Shown: in pieces, positions 1 through 9,863 of the stretch
How the letters are laid out: every line of letters begins with the position of its first letter
How positions within the stretch are numbered: the stretch's first letter is position 1
From: Karstenula rhodostoma CBS 690.94
Lineage: Eukaryota; Ascomycota; Dothideomycetes; Pleosporales; Didymosphaeriaceae
NCBI GenBank assembly: GCA_010093485.1
Contig: MU001493.1
Location: 1,211,599-1,275,598, forward strand
Length of the DNA stretch: 64,000 nucleotides
Direction of reading: 5' to 3'
Made by a program: the position numbers and the translations under genes
The notes under the pieces: generated by a model
Databases searched by the model: none
Told to the model about the DNA's origin: nothing
What the model saw: only the letters and a program-made list of their open reading frames with translations

Positions 1-272
1 GCGTGCAGACCCTGCACTGAAAAGACGCAAGGGCGATGAACATATAGCCTTCTCGCAGAGCTGCAACACCCCATTACTACTTGTAAGATAGATCCTTCCA
101 AATATCATCCTCCGATCCTCGAGCATTCTGCACATACCACTGTCCCGGCTGTGAGCCTCCTGTCCTAAAGCAACTTTCCTGATCGGTTCATCCGCTAGGA
201 TTGCTGCCTACGCGGGTATGTGTTACGTGAAGCTGCCCGCACGCCATCTACCGACCCCCTGAGACCGTTGTG
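1..272. other. Left edge, upstream region of the first gene
   Basis: No coding signal was recognised. This is probably the promoter and 5' leader of the gene starting at 273. No clear TATA box stands out. Confidence 0.3.
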
Positions 273-1000
273 ATGTGGTATAGGTCTCACGCCACGCAAA
301 AAGGAACTGGCCATTGGCAATCTTCCAACAACACCAATACCATCGATCAGAGCACCACAAACTTCGTCATCAACGGGAACTACAATAGAATCGGATTACC
401 GGGACGCAACTTATGGAGGGACAAAAAGCGTTGGGAGAAGAAGCATATATGGATGTTCGTTGGAGCGTGCATTTCCATCATAACGGCGGTGGTTGTACTC
501 TGTGTCCTACTCTCGCGAAAGCACTCAAACGGGGCATTACATTCTTCAACTGTAAGCACCTATGCTCCCCCGTCGTCTCCACTGACCAACACCTTTCTTA
601 GGCCTCCGCGCTAATCTCAGTCTCGGCATCCGCCCTCCCTACCGCCACCCCTCCGACACAATCCACCCTCCCCACCGCAACACCTGCTTCAACTAAGCCC
701 ACCCCCTCCCCTCCCAGACCAACACTCCCACCCCAGCTCCGCTACCTACACGACGGCGCCGCCTGCACCGCCAATTCGCAATGCCGCCCCCCGAATCACT
801 GTCAAACAGCCTCGAATACCAACTCCGTCAACAAAAGCGTGTACACCACAACCACATGCTGCGCTTCCTCGCAATGGGGATGTCCGGGCTGGCAGTGCAA
901 GGATTACAACGACTGCTTGGATCCGTGGAAGTGCGCAGGGACAGGAAGTGTGAAGACGTGCTGTGGGACGGGCGCGCCGTATACTGGGCCGGGGTGTTAA
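273..1000 (+). CDS. Type II membrane protein with Cys-rich ectodomain, unknown function
   Basis: Two exons, 273-551 and 602-1000, with a 50-nt intron (GTAAGC...TTAG), give 225 aa. I see an Asn/Thr-rich N-terminus (about 1-45), a basic stretch (K51-K57), one strong transmembrane helix (about 59-80) followed by R-K, then a Thr/Pro/Ser linker (about 94-138) and a C-terminal domain with 12 cysteines, including two CC pairs and a terminal Cys. The charge pattern suggests the N-terminus is cytosolic and the Cys-rich part faces out or lies in the lumen. No family was recognised. The intron removes an in-frame stop-bound tail and joins the membrane part to the Cys-rich part, which supports the model. 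It could be a wall- or membrane-attached adhesin or sensor, but that is inference only. The 3' end faces the ankyrin gene. Confidence 0.65.
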
Positions 1001-1442
1001 AATCACAGAGGGGAGGAAGAGATCGGGCTTGCCATGGTGCATCTTGGGTTAACTCGATTCATAACGCGTTGCTGGATGACGGTGGCGTCAATGTCTTCAT
1101 GGATCTGCCAATGGGGTTCGTTTTGCATTTGTATTATGTATATATGTTATGTTTTTATCATGTATATATGCTATGTGTTTGCTTCAAGAGGTTACGAAAG
1201 GGAAATAAAATAAAGCGTAATTAGACATGTCTCCCAGTATCGTAAGGGGTATCGCGTGTTCTTCGACCATATGTCCTCTGAGCCGTGACAGCGAACGCAA
1301 CCGAAGAAAGCGTGCTGCAGTACCAAATCCAAGGTACAGGTTTCCATTACTCCTCCTGGAGAACACAGCGTACTCAGGCTTTTGAGGAGGCGGCGTGTTC
1401 GCGCAGGATGCTCCCAGTATCAAATCAACGGTCGAATCATGC
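1001..1442. other. Convergent intergenic region
   Basis: This holds the 3' regions of the Cys-rich protein gene (+) and the ankyrin gene (-). It contains AT-rich stretches with TATATG/TGTATATATG motifs around 1135-1175 that may act in 3'-end formation. No gene was seen. Confidence 0.3.
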
Positions 1443-4400
1443 TTACAGCGTGTCCAACATCTTACTCATACTGAGCCAACTCTTCAGCTCTTCGTCCTCC
1501 GCAGGAACATCTCCAAGCGGATCGAACGTAGTTCTGGTCCTCTCCAACACAGGCGGAGATCGTTCCTTGCCCGCCTTGGCGAGATCGAGACCGCTGTCAA
1601 CACGAGGAGTTTGACGGGGCATTTGGACTCCGTTCGTGGGTGCCGAGGCCGATTTTGGTGGAGCGGCGGGAGGCGGGAGTGTGGGCGGTGTGGGTGGCGT
1701 GAAACGGAAACCGACCAGTTGCTTGGAGAGATGGAGTGGTGATGTTGTGTCTTTTTCGGGTACATGCGGTGGTTTGAGGTCTGTTGCTGGTGGTGTAACA
1801 AAAAGATGTTGAGCGGAGGCAGCATTGATGGACGTTATCGAATGGGTTGGGATACTTCGGGATTTCCTCAGGCGCTTCCTGTCTTTGTTGACGGCCGCCT
1901 TGTCAAGTTCTGGTCCTTGCGTGCGGGCACGTCCTCTGGAATTCAGTGGTGGAGGAGACAACTTCCGCCGCTCTACCACTTCGGCTTGCTTTAACAAATC
2001 TGTTATCTCGTCTCTCTCGCCGGCTGGCAGCTCTTCCGGCAAGCAGTGCAACGGCATGAGACCTTTGTAGTTTTCCAGGGTAGCTTTTGCGCCTGCACGG
2101 AGTAGGCACGCCACGGCCTGCGTACTGCCTGTAGCTACCGCGACGTGAAGTGGAGCATTGCCTTCAACGTCCACAGCATCAATATTCGCCCCTGAACGCA
2201 GTATGGTATCAGCAATCTGGACAAGCCCGTTTTCAGCTGCAAGGAAGAGCGGTGTGCGCTGTTTGGCGTCTCTGCAATCGATGTCGGCTTTCCTGAGAAG
2301 CATCTCATCTACGATGTCGACGCGGTTCGCTTTCACAGCGGAATGGAGTGGGTGGTGGCCATCGTATAGTGGCGAAGTAATCGAGAGTTTTGCGCCGTTG
2401 TCGAGCAGGAGTACCACCAACTCTAAGCTTACCCGTGGTGACTGCTCGAGAATGTGGGTGAGTGGATGCACTGTCAACGGCATTTGCTGAGAGTTTCGCA
2501 CCTTCGGTGTACGAGGAGGCTTCCGGTTCGCCATCGCATTGGGATTGGCACCAAAAGCCAGTATCAGCTTCAGAGCATCGCAAAAATATTTTGGAAGGAG
2601 GTTCGATGTATAAACAGAATGATCGATAAGTGTCCAAAGGAGTGAATCCGGACGCTTGACTGTTGGCAGACAGTTGGGATCGAGCTCCATGTCAAGCAAG
2701 TCGTTGAGATCTTGAATCGGCAGCACTTTGGATAACAAGCCCTCGCTTTTGGCAGTGCTTGATTGCCGGTGCAACCTTCCCATGCGTCGGATCCATTCGT
2801 GCTCCGCAAAGAGTTTCAGGATTCGCTTGTCGAGCGCGCTGCTCAGCTTGAGTGGACCGTCCTCCGCTCGCCATTCATGTAACTCAAAAGGACTGCCATG
2901 CCTCAGGAGTGCTTCGACAAACGACACCTTCCTCGAGATTGCCGCATAGTACAAAGCATTGTGCTGATCGTGATCCTCGTGAGCCACGCAATTGCCCCGC
3001 TCCGAGCCTTTCTGGGAGAGCAGCGCTTCGAAAACAGGCAAGCCCTCTCCAGGGAGGGTTTTCGCCGCCTGGATGAGAGGTGTGGAACCCGTCTGATCTC
3101 GCATGCTTCGGCTAACGCCCTTCTCGCAGAATGAAGCTACAGCCGCAGCAATATCTTTCCATGTCGATGGTCCTTTCGGGGTGCGCATAGCGATGTGATG
3201 TAGTGCTGTGCGGCCGTTCTCGTCCCAGCTGTTGTTGCCTGGTTGTGCAGCGAGGAGGGTTACGGTTGTCCATCGGTGGTGGTATACAGCTAGTAGAAGC
3301 GGGGTTTGTTTCTTTGCGTCCGTGGATGTTGTGTCAGCGCGAGCATCCAGCAAAAGTTTCACGGTCTTGGTCAATCCATTCTGAGCAGCCAAGTGTAGAG
3401 CAGTCTTTCCCGCGGCATCAACTGCCCCTTTGTCGGATGCTTTGATCAGCTCTCGAAGATCCGGCTCGTTGTCGCTCTCTGCACTTTTGATAGCCCAAAG
3501 AAGTGGTGTAAGGCCTTTGCTATTGATCTTATTTGCATCTGCGCCATGTTTCAAGAGCAACGCAGCGCAAGTTTCCGATGCCGCAGCGACGTGCAACGCA
3601 GTGTTCCCGTTCCGGTCTTGTGCATCGACGCTGACGCCATGTCTCAAAAGAATTTGCGATAACACCGAATTGTGATCTGCGCTGACGACCTGATGGAGAA
3701 GCGTTGTTCCGTCAGAGTACGTCGTACATGCGTCAGCTCCACGGGAGAGCAACAACTCGAAGACGGTCGCGATCGCTTCCTTGTCGCGGGACAAAGGGCT
3801 TGCAAGTGCGGCTTGAAACACGTTTGGGCCATGCGGGTTTCGTAACGTGACATCCGCGCCATGGTCCACGAGGGCTTGTACGACTGGTGCGCTACGAGCA
3901 TTGAATGCTGCGAAGATGGGAAAGAGACCGGCTGCAGTAACTTCGTTAGGGTTGGAGCCTTTCTCAAGAACGAGCCTAACGAGGCCCAGGTCGCGCGTCT
4001 TGATGGCCTCTACTAGGGCTGTAGAGTCGGAAGGGCATGCAAGCTTGAGAGCTTCTGCGACCAAGTCTGCGCCCAGCGATGACCGGCCGCGGGATTCCAG
4101 AACCTGGTCCAGAAACAATTGCCGCTCTTTCGCGAGTTTGTGAGCCTTTCTGCCAGCAGCCCGGATAATCCTGATAGCTGTATCGAGATCCTGTGCTTCG
4201 AGAGCAACCTCAGCTGGACTGCAACCGTGGCTGTTCAGCGCTTCGTAGTTCACTCCATGGTTGATAAGTGCAGCAACGGCGGCGGCAGATCCTGTTTTGG
4301 CTGCGGCGTAGTGAAGTGGCGTCTCATGTGTGTATAAGGTTCGAGCGTTAACGTCGGGCTTGAATCGCAGGAGAATATCAACAATCTCGTTGCGCTCAGC

Positions 4401-4832
4401 TTTGATAGCGAGGTGAAGAGCGGTCTCCCCACTGTGGATGCATCCCGCATTGATGCTTGCGCCCGCTTCGCAGAGGATCCTGACCATGCCAGCATGTCCG
4501 GCTGTCACTGCAACCAAGAGCGGGGACTGAGCAGCTGGGCTTCCGTCTGCGTTTTGTCCTGCTCGAAGAAAATGCAATAGTGCAGCTTCCCGATTGTGAT
4601 AAACTGCGTAGTATAGCGTCGTCCATTGCTTCGTAGGTTCGAATCCAGTGTCTGATGTTCGTACGGGCCTTCCAAGCTCGCATCTCAGCACTTCGACCAA
4701 GGTCTGGAGCTTGGAAGCCTTATGCCCCTGATCATGCGTGTCTGGGTCGTCCCTTTCGCCAATCGTGATATGATGGGATTCCATTGGGTCCTCTGCTGTC
4801 TTTGAAAGTGAGATATAACACAGACTTTTCAT
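1443..4832 (-). CDS. Large ankyrin-repeat protein
   Basis: An uninterrupted 1129-aa frame; a second Met at residue 17 is an alternative start. From about residue 65 to 960 it is built of ankyrin repeats: many copies of the G-x-TPLHLAA-type helix and of loops such as LLxxGAD and GANIDAVD. Some repeats in the middle (about 640-760) are degenerate. The last 170 residues are basic and then Pro/Ser-rich and look disordered. There is no signal peptide, no membrane helix and no NACHT, kinase or other catalytic domain, so it is a scaffold or interaction protein with an unknown partner. Length and repeat number are typical of the expanded ankyrin families of filamentous fungi, whose functions are mostly unknown. 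It lies 0.9 kb downstream of the Dus3 gene on the same strand. Confidence 0.85.
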   Translation of the reverse strand: MKSLCYISLSKTAEDPMESHHITIGERDDPDTHDQGHKASKLQTLVEVLRCELGRPVRTSDTGFEPTKQWTTLYYAVYHNREAALLHFLRAGQNADGSPAAQSPLLVAVTAGHAGMVRILCEAGASINAGCIHSGETALHLAIKAERNEIVDILLRFKPDVNARTLYTHETPLHYAAAKTGSAAAVAALINHGVNYEALNSHGCSPAEVALEAQDLDTAIRIIRAAGRKAHKLAKERQLFLDQVLESRGRSSLGADLVAEALKLACPSDSTALVEAIKTRDLGLVRLVLEKGSNPNEVTAAGLFPIFAAFNARSAPVVQALVDHGADVTLRNPHGPNVFQAALASPLSRDKEAIATVFELLLSRGADACTTYSDGTTLLHQVVSADHNSVLSQILLRHGVSVDAQDRNGNTALHVAAASETCAALLLKHGADANKINSKGLTPLLWAIKSAESDNEPDLRELIKASDKGAVDAAGKTALHLAAQNGLTKTVKLLLDARADTTSTDAKKQTPLLLAVYHHRWTTVTLLAAQPGNNSWDENGRTALHHIAMRTPKGPSTWKDIAAAVASFCEKGVSRSMRDQTGSTPLIQAAKTLPGEGLPVFEALLSQKGSERGNCVAHEDHDQHNALYYAAISRKVSFVEALLRHGSPFELHEWRAEDGPLKLSSALDKRILKLFAEHEWIRRMGRLHRQSSTAKSEGLLSKVLPIQDLNDLLDMELDPNCLPTVKRPDSLLWTLIDHSVYTSNLLPKYFCDALKLILAFGANPNAMANRKPPRTPKVRNSQQMPLTVHPLTHILEQSPRVSLELVVLLLDNGAKLSITSPLYDGHHPLHSAVKANRVDIVDEMLLRKADIDCRDAKQRTPLFLAAENGLVQIADTILRSGANIDAVDVEGNAPLHVAVATGSTQAVACLLRAGAKATLENYKGLMPLHCLPEELPAGERDEITDLLKQAEVVERRKLSPPPLNSRGRARTQGPELDKAAVNKDRKRLRKSRSIPTHSITSINAASAQHLFVTPPATDLKPPHVPEKDTTSPLHLSKQLVGFRFTPPTPPTLPPPAAPPKSASAPTNGVQMPRQTPRVDSGLDLAKAGKERSPPVLERTRTTFDPLGDVPAEDEELKSWLSMSKMLDTL

Positions 4833-5764
4833 ACCGAGCGCTCATAGGCGATACACGAGCGAAATGAAGGAAACAAAGACACGGCTATGAACGAACGGGA
4901 GGGTTTTCATGGGCATAAAGCAAGGAACTAGAACCAAAGCGACGGTGAGATTGCTGCTACACAGAGTGTGGTGCAAGACGGAGAAGCGTGGTGACACTCC
5001 CACGGTAGTACTCATGCCTTACCTACGTGGACTCCAGCATTCTCGTTCCGCTTCCACGTTGGTGTCCATCGCCTATTGCGGCGAGGTCGCCGCTTCAAAA
5101 ACCTAAAGCGTCGCCACGGCGCGTGCCGAGCGCTCAGCTCTTCCGAAAGCGACCAGGGATGGCGAGGGCGATGCTCTAATCTCGTATTTGCAGTGCGCCA
5201 TTCAAACGCTGTCCTATCAACTGGCTCTACCAGGCGTTTGCGCTGCTTGCAACTGACAGGTGTAGTGGCGCTAACGGAAACTTGGGCAGGGCAAAGTTGG
5301 AAAGTTGGAGGCCGGATGCGACGATACCGAGCGGCTGGGTGGCGGTTATCACGGAAGAAGCTTAGCGTCCCCTCACGTGCCCCATATGTGTGCAAGCGTT
5401 TTGCCCCTGACCTACGCGATTAGAGAGTGTTTCGAAACGACCTGTGCATGATGGGCAATTGGAAGACGGATAGGAATTCCGACTTTGCTGTTGCATAGAA
5501 TAGAAGCGAGGCGGCAAAAAGTTTGCCTCGTCGAGATGAAACCACTACGACCACTTCAACGAATGCTTGGACTGGCAACTCTGGTGAATTTGGCATGTCA
5601 TGACGAGGCGCCTTTTTTGCTGACTAGATAAAGGCAAATTTGGCCGACGCTATATCGCATCGGCTGCTATGCACGGGCTAAGCCCGTTTATTTCAGCTGC
5701 TGCAGTGTAAGGGAGAGACCTTCGAACAAAGAGCCACTCGTTCAGTCGGAATCCCAGTGACTGC
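4833..5764. other. Intergenic region, ankyrin promoter and Dus3 3' side
   Basis: Opposite-strand frames overlap here (for example 5012-5395 - and 5076-5423 +), but neither encodes anything recognisable. A short palindrome CGGGCTAAGCCCG lies near 5675-5687. I see no RNA gene. Confidence 0.3.
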
Positions 5765-8094
5765 TCACCCCTCAGCCTCGTAAGAATTGGATTTGTGCTT
5801 GGGTTCGAATTTGAAGCCCTCTGCCGCCGGTCCAAGGAACATCTCGCTGAACATTGTTAGTCAAATGATCGTCTGTTACACATCCAATACATACCTGATC
5901 TTGATCCAATCTTTGTAATTCTCGCTCGCCATGAGAGTCTCTAGGTCGTCTCGCCCCTTGAAGCGCGGGGGCCGATCCTGGATGCTGGGCGGTAGGTGCT
6001 CCAGCAGCCCGATAGGCACATACCGATGCGAGAAGCTGAGCCACTCCAGAAGGAAGCGACGAGTCGTACCAATACCCATCTCGTCCGATCCCCAGGTCTG
6101 CAAACCATACTTGGCAAACTTCTCTACATAGCTGAGACGCTCAGTAGCCGACTTATCCAAGTATTGACCCTTTTCGATTTCTTCGAAGATCCAGGGCTTG
6201 ATCAGTGCGCCTCTAGCCACCATGACGGAGTCTACCTTCGCATTCTCGATGTGATTGTAGTAGTCAACGTGAGAGTAGCAATCGCCATTACCAACGAAGT
6301 AGACGTGACCTTCGTTGGCAAGGTCTCGCGGATCAGCTTCAGCGATGGTATCGGTCCTGGCGTTCTTTTCTTGCTTCAGCCTAGCGATCAACGAATTGCA
6401 CTCGGCAATGTAGCTCCAATCGGCGTTCTTGGTGTAGCGCTGCTGTTTGCTTCGGCCGTGCAGGGTAATTGCCGCAACGCCTGCTGTGCCCTTCCCAGAC
6501 TCAACAGCTTCGTAGCCACCGAGTACGAGACGTTTGATCAGCTTGTCGGCAGTAGGCTGCCCATCTTTCGTGCCCATGCGAATCTTGACGGTAATGGGAA
6601 CGTCATTGGACACGTAGTTCATGCCGCGCAGCGTGGCTTCGAGACGAGCATGACTATCAAGCATCGCAGAACCCATACCCTTCTCGCAGAGCAAGTTGAT
6701 TGGGCACCCACAGTTGAGGTCGATCGCACGAAGCTGGGGGCAGAGTGCGGTCAGTACTTCGACCGTCTTTGTGGCAACCCAGGGTTTATTGGCGGCAATC
6801 TGTGCTCCAAACTTGATGTCCCTGGCGTTATCGTAGCCTCGGATGACGGTGTTCTTGTTCTCAAACCTGACGGGCCGGATCTCAGACTCGTGAGCCTTCA
6901 TCAGCGCCCACTCGCCCTTTTCGCCCTGAATGAGGGGGAGCCCCATAGCCATCTCTGACCAGGTCACTTGAGCCCCGAGCTCGACGCATAGACGACGGAA
7001 CGGCATGTTGCCCTGGGTCGTGAGTGGCGCCAGAACAGGGGTCTCAGGGCCGTAGTAAAGACGGCGCTTCTCGGAAGGTCGGAATGGAGGCTCCGTGAAC
7101 TGTGCTCGGTTGTCATCCTTCGCATCTGGGTCGATACTATCCTCAACGTCGATATTCCTCTGCTCGGCGGTCTTGTGCTGCGAATCGAAGTGTTTCCTCT
7201 CTTCGTCAGCGATCTTGTTGACCCACTCGATATACGCATCCGCCTTGGGAGTTCCTCGTCGTCGTCTTGAAAGATCGATCTTGTCTTGCTTCGAAACTAG
7301 ATTCACTACGCCAACTTCGTCATCGAAATCGCGTGGCTGTTGGTCAGCCTTCTTCTTCTCTGGGTCTTCAAGCAGCACAAGCTCTTTCCGACCGTCTTCC
7401 AGCTCCCTCTCTTCTGAATGGCTCTTGTGGAATCGACATTTCCAACCAAGGTTACAGTAGCCTCTAGCTTCGTAGACGGGGCACTTTCCACCAAACGTGG
7501 GAAGATCTTCTCTGCGTCCCTGTGTCAGGTACTTGCGGAGGTTGTGCTCAAATTTGCACTTGTCGCCAAACTGGCACTCCCTAGGTGAGAACTCGGGGTA
7601 TGATGCACGGGTTGCACACAGCTGCAGCTTGTCGCGAGAATGACCGAAAGTGCGGCTAGTGTTCTGGCCGTTTTGCTTGCCGTGTTTCTTATCCTTTTTG
7701 TTTTTCTTGCCATTGCCACCGTCACGGTTGTCGCGGGCATCGACGTTCTGGTAGCGCTCACCACCAGCTTCAGCAGCATCATCGTTCTCAGCACCGCCCT
7801 TTGCGTCTTCCTTGCTACCAACTGGGTGCAACAGATATCTTTTAGGTTCAGTGGTTGATCAGACGTCAGGTGATGTTCGACTCACTCTGTCTTGATGGAA
7901 GCAACGCCCTTAACGCGCTTTGCAGAATTGCCTGTAGAATCGGTTTCTTCAATGTGAGGTCTGTCTCTTTTTCTTGGGCTCAACGCGTCCACCGCCTTAC
8001 CATTCGTGTCCACCTTCTCTACGCCACCGTTTGTCTGCTGTCCCACAACCTCCTCCTGTTTTAGAGGCACTGCCTCATTGTTTGCGTCCGCCAT
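5765..8094 (-). CDS. DUS3: tRNA-dihydrouridine(47) synthase [NAD(P)(+)], Dus3
   Basis: Exons 8094-7886, 7838-5895 and 5846-5765 (introns of 47 and 48 nt) give 744 aa. It reduces uridine to dihydrouridine in the variable-loop region of tRNA, using FMN and NAD(P)H. After an acidic, Lys-rich N-terminus there are two CCCH zinc fingers (the second reads [19 protein letters not shown]), as in eukaryotic Dus3. The FMN TIM barrel follows: [14 protein letters not shown] opens the barrel, NCGCP carries the catalytic Cys, and [12 protein letters not shown] is the usual Dus motif. Splicing the last intron restores the typical Dus3 tail ([14 protein letters not shown]...), which fixes the C-terminus. The start is the ATG at 8094; the first exon is needed to join the reading frame. 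It is divergent from the BAP31-like gene. Family assignment is firm. Confidence 0.93.
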
Positions 8095-8496
8095 TGTCGA
8101 CGCGCTAGACCAGTGAACTGCAAAGCTCGTGGTCAATGGCTATTTTGGGGCGACTCTGGAGAAAGCCTGAAGATTTCAGAGAGCGATTTGCAGCTAGCTC
8201 GGAAAAGGCTAGATCGGAGATACGTCCGTGCGCCGCCACGGAAGCTGCGTTAAGGTGACGTATTTCTTCGCGAGCTAGGCAGTCGCAGCTCAAACCTGGT
8301 CGCGTTTCCGCCCGCACTCTGTTCACATTCACTTACCATCACCTCATACATCGGCCACACGCACCGTGTCCTTTTCTCTTCTGCATAAATAGCAGATCAC
8401 AGCCCTCCCAGCCCTTTCACCACCCTTCGACAAACCCCCGTACCCCGCACGTAAACAAACGACACCTCTGTTGCAGCTTCCGGGAACGTCGCCAAC
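8095..8496. promoter_or_regulatory. Bidirectional promoter between Dus3 and the BAP31-like gene
   Basis: A 402-bp space separates two divergent start codons. A TATA-like GCATAAATAG lies near 8383-8392 on the + side, about 105 bp before the BAP31-like ATG. Shared control is an inference from spacing only. Confidence 0.4.
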
Positions 8497-9360
8497 ATGA
8501 CGCTCTACTACAGTCTCGTAAGCTCTCGCTCCTTCCCTTGATATATGCATAGCCAGTTACTAGTAAATCACTATGCTGGCTCGTCGCTGTATCAACATCC
8601 CGGCCAACGATGTTGCCCACTTGCTTACTTTTGCTTTTTGCACAGGTCTTCCTCCTCCTGGTGACGGAGATGCTCATCTTCCTCGCCCTCATCGTCCCTC
8701 TCCCGTTCACATGGCGCCGAAAGCTCTTTACCTTCATATCCGAGAGCCCCATTATCGCAAAGTTGCAGTATGGCATGAAGGTAGGATAAACCCGGAATAC
8801 CACACTCGTAGCACGTCTGACGAGCCATCAGATTACCTTCATCTTCATCCTTATTCTCTTCATAGACAGCGTCAACCGTGTCTACCGCGTCCAGGTTGAG
8901 CTCGCAGCCTTCGCCAAGAATGACGGCCGTGGCGGGTAAGATAACATTAATGGCCGACGTAACAATCGCAAGGCTAATACTTCATAGACCCGTTGCCATG
9001 GGCGGATCTGAGCGCATGGAGGTTCAGGCCCGCAAGTTCTACTCTCAGCGCAACATGTACCTCTGTGGTTTCACCCTCTTCCTGTCGCTCATCCTCAACC
9101 GAACCTACGTCATGATACTCGATGTGCTCCGTCTCGAAGAGCAGGTCAAGGAGATGAAGGGCGACCCTGCTGTTAAGGGCGGAAAGTCTCTCCAGGAAGC
9201 CGGCAACGTTGGCGAGGTTGGCGCTCTCAAGGATGAGCTTGCGAAGAAGGACCGCGACATGGAGAACTTGAAGAAGCAGGTTGAGAGCATGCAGAACGAG
9301 TACAACCGCTTGGGCGACCAAGTTTCAGGCTCAGGCGCTACTCCCCGCAAGGGTCAGTAG
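8497..9360 (+). CDS. BAP31/Yet3-like ER membrane protein
   Basis: Four exons, 8497-8517, 8646-8780, 8832-8935 and 8988-9360, give 210 aa. The first coding exon is only seven codons (MTLYYSL) and all joins keep frame. Three hydrophobic helices lie in the first ~130 residues: exon 2 (VFLLLVTEMLIFLALIVPLP), exon 3 (ITFIFILILFIDSVNRV) and the start of exon 4 (MYLCGFTLFLSLILNRTYVM). A charged coiled-coil tail (about 140-195) rich in E, K and heptad leucines follows. This order is that of the B-cell receptor-associated protein 31 family (yeast Yet1/Yet3), ER proteins linked to membrane-protein export and quality control. There is no canonical KKXX at the C-terminus; it ends in RKGQ. Confidence 0.88.
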
Positions 9361-9863
9361 AGCGTAACCACGCCTTGGGCAGACATAAGAAGGGATTCTG
9401 CGAGCGAGTTGCTGACGAGGTGAAGCTCGCGCACCGCCAGCCATTTCTGCTCGGATGACGGTTACTAAGAAGCGAGACTGGGGAGGCGTTGCTGATGGCA
9501 GCCGAAGGCCGTGTTGAAACGATTACGATTGTATCATGGTTTTTGGAACATCATTATTGCATTGGAGGGAGCCGGAGGCTATAAAAATATAGGGTATTGA
9601 CAGGAATTGGCGTCGAGAACAAACACAGCTTCATGAAACTGAGTGATGTTGTCAATCCGGCCTCAAACATGTGATTCATAATACCTACCTAGGCTTTGCC
9701 AACGTTGAGCTGGGCTCATCCCGGTACCATTGTCGCTCACACTCCGCCAGCGACTGGCAGAGCTCCCCATCGCACCTAGACCTCGTGCGTCACGTCAAAG
9801 TCAATTGTCGCAAGGTCGCCCTCGATTGCCCACGTTCGAGAGGACCGACTCCAACCAACCACC
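9361..9863. other. Intergenic region before the amidase gene
   Basis: Contains the BAP31-like 3' end and the amidase promoter. A TATA-like box is listed separately. No gene was seen. Confidence 0.3.
9580..9589 (+). promoter_or_regulatory. TATA-like box, amidase promoter
   Basis: TATAAAAATA lies about 275 bp before the amidase start codon. It is the best TATA match in the interval, but it could instead belong to the 3' region of the upstream gene. Confidence 0.35.

Noticed and set aside
4625..4645. GGTTCGAATCC, a perfect B-box word
   Set aside because: It is inside the ankyrin coding sequence with no A-box or foldable tRNA around it.
5012..5423. Two overlapping frames (127 aa on -, 115 aa on +)
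   Set aside because: They are mutual shadows; neither has codon or motif support.
5996..6958. 320-codon plus-strand frame
   Set aside because: It lies wholly antisense to the catalytic region of Dus3, whose protein is clearly real; no motif on the plus strand.
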